From positions 1,230,330 through 1,294,329 of the forward strand of contig NW_003314283.1 of assembly GCF_000143415.4 (NCBI RefSeq): 64,000 bases of DNA, given 5' to 3'. The translations under genes were made by a program, and so were the position numbers. This document shows, one piece after another, positions 58,931-64,000 of this stretch. The stretch's first letter is position 1; each line of letters opens with the position of its first letter. Under the pieces are notes generated by a model that ran no database searches, was not told the origin of the DNA, and worked only from the letters and a program-made list of their open reading frames with translations. The stretch is from Selaginella moellendorffii (taxonomy: Eukaryota > Streptophyta > Lycopodiopsida > Selaginellales > Selaginellaceae).

Positions 58931-59503
58931 TGGCCATAGACTTGTGGGGACTGTAAGAAAAAAGGAACATCACATGAACAGCAGTTTGGAACTTTCAGGT
59001 CGCTTGTTTGTCCTGGACTTTGAAAAACTTTTGGTCTCCCAGAAAATGACATGGATATAAAAGCATTTAAATATGAAACTTGTGCCCACACATTGGGCAG
59101 TCTAGCCTTCATCTCAACGTCACCTTTGAGGAGACAAGTTTTCTGCTTCCAAAGTCAACATCCCTTTAAGGTATTAAAAATGTCATTTAAATAAGTGTTG
59201 AAAATTACCAGTTAATATGAGGTCGCAATCACTCATTGTTTACAATTGCGACCGACGAATTATAGTACCCAATCTCTCACGTGGAGGCCACATGTGCTCC
59301 TTGGCCTTATGTGCACAAGATAACTCACGAGACACACGCCTTTTCATTTGTGTGGTCAATATAGTCATTGCAATATGTAAAATAAAAGTAATTTGTCTTA
59401 AAATTAATCAGAAATATACTTTATATAGGCCTTTGGTGTTGCAATATATCTCCTTGGAGGAGTATAAATTGCCAAACCCCACAAGCCCACTTTGCAGACA
59501 ATC
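58931..59503. other. promoter side of the aegerolysin-like gene
   Basis: AT-rich. TATA-like sites are at about 59420 (TTATATAGG) and 59462 (GTATAAATT), the latter about 40 bp before the ATG. Confidence 0.4.
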
Positions 59504-60083
59504 ATGTCTAGTTCTTTTCTCGTAGCATTGCTTCTCTTCTCCATTTGGGGTTGCGCTGCTGCTGCTTCAACAAGTGGAGAAGAGAACTTGATTTCTTCCA
59601 TTCAAGACGTCAATGGAAGCTTCACTGGTACGTAGCTCAATTTAGTGTAATGCAGATGGATTGAGAGGATATCCTCAGTGGGTATCTTTCAAGATAACAA
59701 ACCTGGGACCAGACACCTTAGTAGTGAGAAACTCCGTCTTACCATGGGGGAAATGGTACAAGTACCCAAATAAGGGCATTGATGGTAGCTCTCCGGGTGG
59801 GGTAACGATTGCATCAGGAGCAACCTCTCCCACCCCACCATTTGCTGCATGTGGAAGAGAAAACTCTCCATCTGGGACTGAAGGTACGTTTGACCTCTAT
59901 GCCAAGGAGATCAAAGTTGCCACTATATACTTTGATTGTCCCTACATTGGCAGCAATAAGCTGTCTGTCCAATATGCGTGCAACACTTGTGTTGTGCAGC
60001 TTCCCTCCTTTTCTACTTCTGGTCCCTTAGGAGACCTTGTAATCAAAGTGGTGGCACTCGTAAATCTTGAGGCTGAAGCTTAG
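59504..60083 (+). CDS. secreted aegerolysin-like protein
   Basis: Aegerolysins are small beta-sandwich proteins that bind membrane lipids; some act with MACPF partners to form pores. Exons 59504-59627 and 59656-60083 give 183 residues. A signal peptide is clear (SSFLVALLLFSIWGCAAA). The family signature is well kept: WVSFKITNLGPDTLVV, VLPWGKWYKYPNKG, the CGRENSPSGTEGTFDLY block and TIYFDCPYIGSNK. The two Cys in FAACGRE and YFDCP are usual. A short Cys pair (ACNTCVVQ) follows. The single intron would be only 28 nt (donor G|GTACGT, acceptor ATGCAG|). Without it the frame meets TAG at once. No MACPF gene was found in the window. The short intron leaves open that the copy is defective. Confidence 0.78.
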
Positions 60084-60199
60084 CATGAAGCTTCATTGCC
60101 AGTGCTCACATACTCCTTTTAAATAATATATTGCCCCCAGTTTGAGGCACAGGCTCTTCTCCTTTGAGGTCTCGGGTTCTAATCTACATGTTTTGGTAG

Positions 60200-60730
60200 A
60201 ACAGAGGACCTGGACGACAATCCGGAGGAGGAGGAAGAGATTGATCGTAAAGAAGTTGATGTGGAGCAAGGGGAGGGCGAGATCGAGGCGGTGGCGAGCG
60301 AGGTTGACGGGTGCTTGTGGGGATACGCCGAGAGCGGCGTGATCTCGTGCGAGACTTTTGTGGCGCTGGAGCGGGCATTTCCTCCGGGATCGCGGGGGAA
60401 CCACGACATGCTCTACTCGGCGGTGGAGAAGATGATCGCCAAGCGGTGGCGACGAGATCCACAAGCTGTGGAGCTTCGTGGATTGCTCCACGCTCAGCTC
60501 GGGTGTGTATGACAAGGCGATGAGGAACGCCTCGTATCTCTGCCAGCCCCATGTGCTCGAGTGTGTGCTGTGAAGGCACAGCGAGGAGCTCGATGGCGAT
60601 CACGACGGCCACCATGCTTCGTCCATTGACTTTCGGGATGTCATGCACAAGGTGATCAGGCGAGCCTGAAGCTGCTCCAAGAGAACTCGTCAAAGAGATC
60701 AAGGAGCTGCAAAAGCAACGAGATGAGCTC
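60200..60730 (+). pseudogene. NPH3-domain gene fragment
   Basis: Translation in changing frames gives EVDGCLWGYAESGVIS, then CETFVALERAFPPGS, then DMLYSAVEKMIAK, then, after a shift, EIHKLWSFVDCSTLSSG and VYDKAMRNAS. This order (VDGYLAEVA, F..L....P, D.LYRAVD, LC..M.C..LS..A) is that of the NPH3 domain of BTB-NPH3 photoreceptor partners. Frameshifts near 60440 and 60515 and stops at about 60573 show that it is disabled. No BTB part precedes it. Confidence 0.6.
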
Positions 60731-60839
60731 CCAAGAGACCTCGGTCATGGTTACTTTTTCTGTTAGCAAACGAGATACAAATCTTGCTCCTGGACCATGT
60801 TCATTTCACGTGCTTTTTGTGAGCAATTGTTTCCCGACG

Positions 60840-61060
60840 TGCAAAGTCCAACATGCTGCTTCACATGTATGCCAACTGCGGGAGCCTGGAGCGTCCGCGC
60901 TCGCGCCGTGTTCAATGGGATCGCGCCCTGGGCCAGGAATCTCTTCTCCTGGGTGCTCATGCTGTCCACGTATGCCCAAAGTGGGCATACGCCCCAGGTG
61001 TTTGAAGCCATGCCCACGACCTCTTCTCCTGGACAAGCATCCACGGAGGGGATGCTAGGT
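60840..61060 (+). pseudogene. PPR gene fragment
   Basis: Reads MLLHMYANCGSLERPR, then (frameshift) ARNLFSWVLMLSTYAQSG, then HTPQVFEAMP, then (frameshift) DLFSWTSIHGG. These are PLS-type PPR motif pieces, broken by at least two frameshifts. It follows the NPH3 fragment directly. Confidence 0.75.
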
Positions 61061-61218
61061 CAAGCATGGCAAGTGTCTTGCAGCATGAGTCTCTCCAATT
61101 GACAAGGACGACTTGTTGCTGGTATCGCAAATGTTCAATATTGAATATGCTCTATTCTAAATATATTTTATCCTGTTTGTGCTCCTGAGATATTCTAGAA
61201 TATTTTACCATTCTTCAG

Positions 61219-61999
61219 GTGTTTAACGATGCTATGTCTATCTTCTCGGAAGCATATCGTCAAGATCTACAAGGCATCAAGGATGATCTATCATGATGAG
61301 AGGCTGGGCAATTGCATCCAGTACTTCAGCCTGCAAATCGACCGAAAGCCTCAAAACTCGAAAATCGGTCCATGATCCAATCTATGATCCAGCAGCAGTA
61401 GGTGATATCAAAATATGGGAAGCGTGATGATTACGAGGTTTATTCACATCCTATGTGCAAGTCTCAAACAGCCCATAATTCGAGCTACTCTATAACTCAG
61501 AGAGGGCTGGCCATTCGCAAGCGGCTTTCAAAGAATCATGTCATTCGTTGGATCCGGGATTCACCTGTCGTATGCTGTCAAAAGAGGATTGCCATGACGC
61601 TCATGCTGTTGGTGTCGTCAGCGAGGAGCTCCGTCCCAAGATTTCTGGATTCAACCAAGGAAGGATCGAAGCGCAGCGACAAGCGGCCGCAGAGCAAGGA
61701 ACAGATCCGGTGGAAGACTCCCGAGATGCTGGCACACACAAATCCATTGCAGAAAAACAGTCGCCCCCGGATTACAGACGTCTTCTCGCTGGGAGTTTAT
61801 CATGTGGGAGCTCAGCACTTGGTCTTTAACAAGAATATCGAACCACCCAGATCAAGAAAATCAGAAAAAAGCACCAAGCCAGAGATTGTTGGACAAAGCC
61901 GCTTGGACCTTGGAGACGCAAATCACGGTGAAGACCCGGAATCATGTTCGGAGAATGAGCGCGCCATCTTACTGGATTGGCACAAGAACATGAACAAGA
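61219..61999 (+). pseudogene. broken gene with HeLo-like N-part and kinase C-lobe
   Basis: The left end (VFNDAMSIFSEAYRQD, then in another frame DERLGNCIQYFSLQIDRK) matches the start of exon 2 of the partial gene at 63975 (VVFNDAIYL). Kinase C-lobe motifs follow: LRPKISGFNQGR (DFG region), KEQIRWKTPEMLA (APE region), SRPRITDVFSLG and, in another frame, FIMWELSTWSL. At least three frame changes are needed. The arrangement, helical bundle then protein kinase, recalls plant MLKL-like proteins. Confidence 0.55.
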
Positions 62000-62499
62000 G
62001 GAGGTGGGGCAAGAACATGACATTACGCGGGCGCGGACAGGTGTCGTGCATGCAGAGGCGAGAAATCTACAGGATACAGCCTGTAGGTCTGAATCTTGTT
62101 CTCCATATTAACAGGAGTGTGGCCAGCAGGAGAGACTGCCATATGCAAGAAGGCCGCGGTTGAATGCGGCAAGTCACTTAGTCGACTGAGGGAGAAGATC
62201 AGCAGCCACCTACTTAGCTAATCTTTTATTTCTGCATGGAGGCACCACCGCAACCGGGCAAGGATTGGAGACTGATGCGAAACTGCTAGCCGATTCTCTA
62301 GTGATGGATCGAGGTTAATGAAGACATTATCTGTTGCTTTTCTCTGTTTGCTCCATTTCTCCTGAGCTCTCCATGAATTTTCCAAATCCGCTACCCTTCG
62401 TATATTCTAAGCTCACCCAATAGCTGCGGCTTATTGTCAACCATTTCACGATACAGAAGGTACAGGAGCCGAAGATGATCTCATAACCGGGTTCATGTT
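62000..62499. other. spacer between fragments
   Basis: The plus-strand frame continues to 62163 without any family signature. Nothing else was recognised. Confidence 0.35.
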
Positions 62500-63150
62500 C
62501 CACTTGCACTCGCGGTCCACAGCAACGCCTCTTAACTTCTCTTCAAGAATGCAGCTGACCAAACCAGAGAAGATGAAATTGCTCTTCATGAACAAGGGGT
62601 CCTCCCTTCTCCATGTCCTGCCTCGACTGAAGGATGAGACGTGGCCGCTCTTCTCCAAAACCCCGACCATAGCAGCCCAGTAGAAGAACAGTCTGGAACC
62701 AGATTGCGAGGTGACAAGCGGAAGAAAGCTACATATCCGCACACAGCGTGAACAAGTGGCTAGAGCTCCAGGCCAATCCTTGTCAACAGCGTCACTTAAA
62801 GCGCCCACAGCACCCCAGTCGATCAAAGTGTAGACTTAAGCATATGTTCCTAGGAACTATGTCGTTGTGGACGAGCCCGTGCTCTTTGAAAGCCCGAGAG
62901 GTTGTTGCAAAGAGCTGCTCGCTCATGTCCAAACCGTCCACCGGGCCAAGGCTCGCTTGCAAGTCTGCAAGAGAGGCACCTGTATCAGCATGTTGACACC
63001 TTCCATAGTACCGGCTCGAGCTTCGATCGAAAAGCCACCACGTCATGCAGGAAGTCATGGCACAGCATGTCCCTCTCCGCCTTACCAGAGTTCTCTGTTC
63101 CATTCCAGAAGCATTAGGGCAGGGTGCCATCCTTTTCAAGGTGGAATCCA
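62500..63150 (-). pseudogene. kinase-like fragment
   Basis: On the minus strand, HGLVHNDIVPRNICL resembles a kinase catalytic loop (HxDxxxxN with Asn before Asp), and about 40 nt later, in another frame, LIDWGAVGALSDA resembles the metal-binding loop. Upstream frames read ERDMLCHDFLHDVVAFRSKL. Frame changes separate these pieces. An intact atypical kinase with unseen introns is a less likely alternative. Confidence 0.45.
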
Positions 63151-63473
63151 AAGTTTCCCCCGGTCTGTCCCGTTATGGTAAATTAGAATGCTCATTCTCA
63201 ATTATCTCAAGGAGCTCCTAAAGTTTTCTTCATGCTCCAGGTATTGCTGCCATTGGGATGAGGAATGTAACTGCTTGAGTGAGCGTGACAAATATCAGTT
63301 CTCTGATCTTTCAATTTTGAAGTTCGTTAATATTGCAAGAATCATGAAAATCTGGTAAGTTTGTCTTTAAAATGAGAGTTTATGAGATTCGTTTTTCTGG
63401 TTCTTGGATGCAAGGTGCTTGAAGGCGAGCAGGAGTTCATGTTGCTACTTTTGCAAAAACAAAAGATGCCGAA
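63151..63473. other. spacer, no gene seen
   Basis: No recognisable coding or RNA feature. Confidence 0.4.
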
Positions 63474-63544
63474 TGCACTGCCCGGGAATCGAACCCGGGT
63501 CTGTACCGTGGCAGGGTACTATTCTACCACTAGACCAGCAGTGC
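63474..63544 (-). tRNA. tRNA-Gly (GCC)
   Basis: 71 nt on the minus strand, starting GCACTGCTGGTCTAGTGGTA. The anticodon is GCC in CTGCCACG, and the T-arm is GGTTCGATTCC. The acceptor stem GCACTGC pairs perfectly with GCAGTGC, with an A discriminator. A T-rich stretch follows about 15 nt downstream. Confidence 0.97.
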
Positions 63545-63699
63545 TTAATTGATATTAACACTAAATTGTTTCCGAGCCTTGAGGGATATTATTTCCATCA
63601 TTGGTCGAGCCAAAGGCAAGGGGGCGGAGCACGCTCGGAAGCAGTCCTCCAGGTCAGTGAGATCGCTTGCGCATCGCATCGAGCTCATTCCCCATCGCA

Positions 63700-64000
63700 A
63701 TGAGCGAGCGCATTGTGAGATCTTTGATGCAGGCCGTGGTGACCGTTGACCTTGGCAAGCTCGTCGAGACGCTGCTGGATCTCGCTTACAGCGCCCAGCA
63801 TTGCAGGGAGAAATCCAAGACGCTGGCACTCAAGGTGGAGCTCCTCAGCGAGTCCATTGCGGAGCTCATCGAGAAGAGGGAGCACTTTACTCGAGAAAAC
63901 TTTGGAACACATGTTAGAAGGCTCGAGGTAAGATCTTGTTGTTCTTCCAAGATCTAAATGTTTTCTCTTCCCAGGTGGTGTTTAACGATGCTATCTATCT
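63700..64000 (+). CDS. helical-bundle (HeLo/RPW8-like) protein, 5' end only
   Basis: Exon 1 (63700-63927) encodes 76 residues beginning MSERIVRSLMQAVVTVDLGK; exon 2 starts at 63975 (VVFNDAIYL) and runs off the window. The intron is 47 nt, GT-AG. The product is a set of amphipathic helices (KLVETLLDLAYSAQHC, KTLALKVELLSESIAELI) with no signal peptide. This fits the four-helix bundles at the N terminus of RPW8-type resistance proteins and plant MLKL-like kinases. The broken relative at 61.2-62.0 kb has a kinase after the bundle, so a kinase is expected beyond the window; that is inference. Confidence 0.55.

Overview
The window reads as nuclear DNA of a lycophyte, most probably a Selaginella. 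Plant-type genes (type-B response regulator, ADP-glucose pyrophosphorylase large subunit, SPX-MFS phosphate transporter, BAHD acyltransferase, PLS-type PPR protein) have very short GT-AG introns, mostly about 45-70 nt, and very short gaps between genes. Families such as aegerolysin and a WASH-complex subunit, which are not typical of flowering plants, also occur. The species is inferred from gene style, not proven.

Layout. 1-6.1 kb: a 12-bp minisatellite, a broken Ty3/gypsy piece, AT-rich microsatellites and no convincing gene. 6.1-14.4 kb: a dense block with eRF1, an unrecognised 5-exon gene, allantoinase (15 exons), tRNA-Asp, a 63-residue membrane protein and a type-B response regulator. 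14.9-21.1 kb: a BAHD acyltransferase with its broken duplicate, a small beta-type protein and two tandem membrane-protein paralogues. 21-38 kb: AT-rich, repeat-dominated DNA with one intact gene, an LRR receptor-like protein at 27-29 kb. It also holds a broken copy of that gene, two decayed gypsy gag remnants, a 5S rRNA-like element, a tRNA-Arg with a decayed copy, and a possible small secreted protein.

38.4-50.2 kb: four genes on the minus strand, head to tail, with gaps of 93, 82 and 23 nt: histone H3, an AASDH/AAE19-type acyl-activating enzyme, WASHC4/SWIP and a PPR protein. 50.6-58.3 kb: a second tRNA-Arg, ADP-glucose pyrophosphorylase large subunit (15 exons, minus) and an SPX-MFS phosphate transporter (12 exons, plus). 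The promoter region of the transporter carries an inverted pair of P1BS-type motifs. 59.5-64 kb: a secreted aegerolysin-like gene, disabled pieces of NPH3, PPR and kinase genes, tRNA-Gly, and the first exons of a helical-bundle (HeLo/RPW8-like) gene that runs off the window.

Exon-intron structures were built by hand from splice consensus, reading frame and family knowledge. Where I give full exon lists the reading frame closes exactly. For WASHC4 and the AASDH-like gene only the span and the first exons were fixed. Main points for a second look: Asn in place of Ser in the eRF1 NIKS motif, a vascular-plant WASHC4, the operon-like four-gene run, P1BS sites at a phosphate transporter, an apparent 28-nt intron in the aegerolysin gene, and a tRNA-Arg copy decayed almost only by C-to-T and G-to-A changes.
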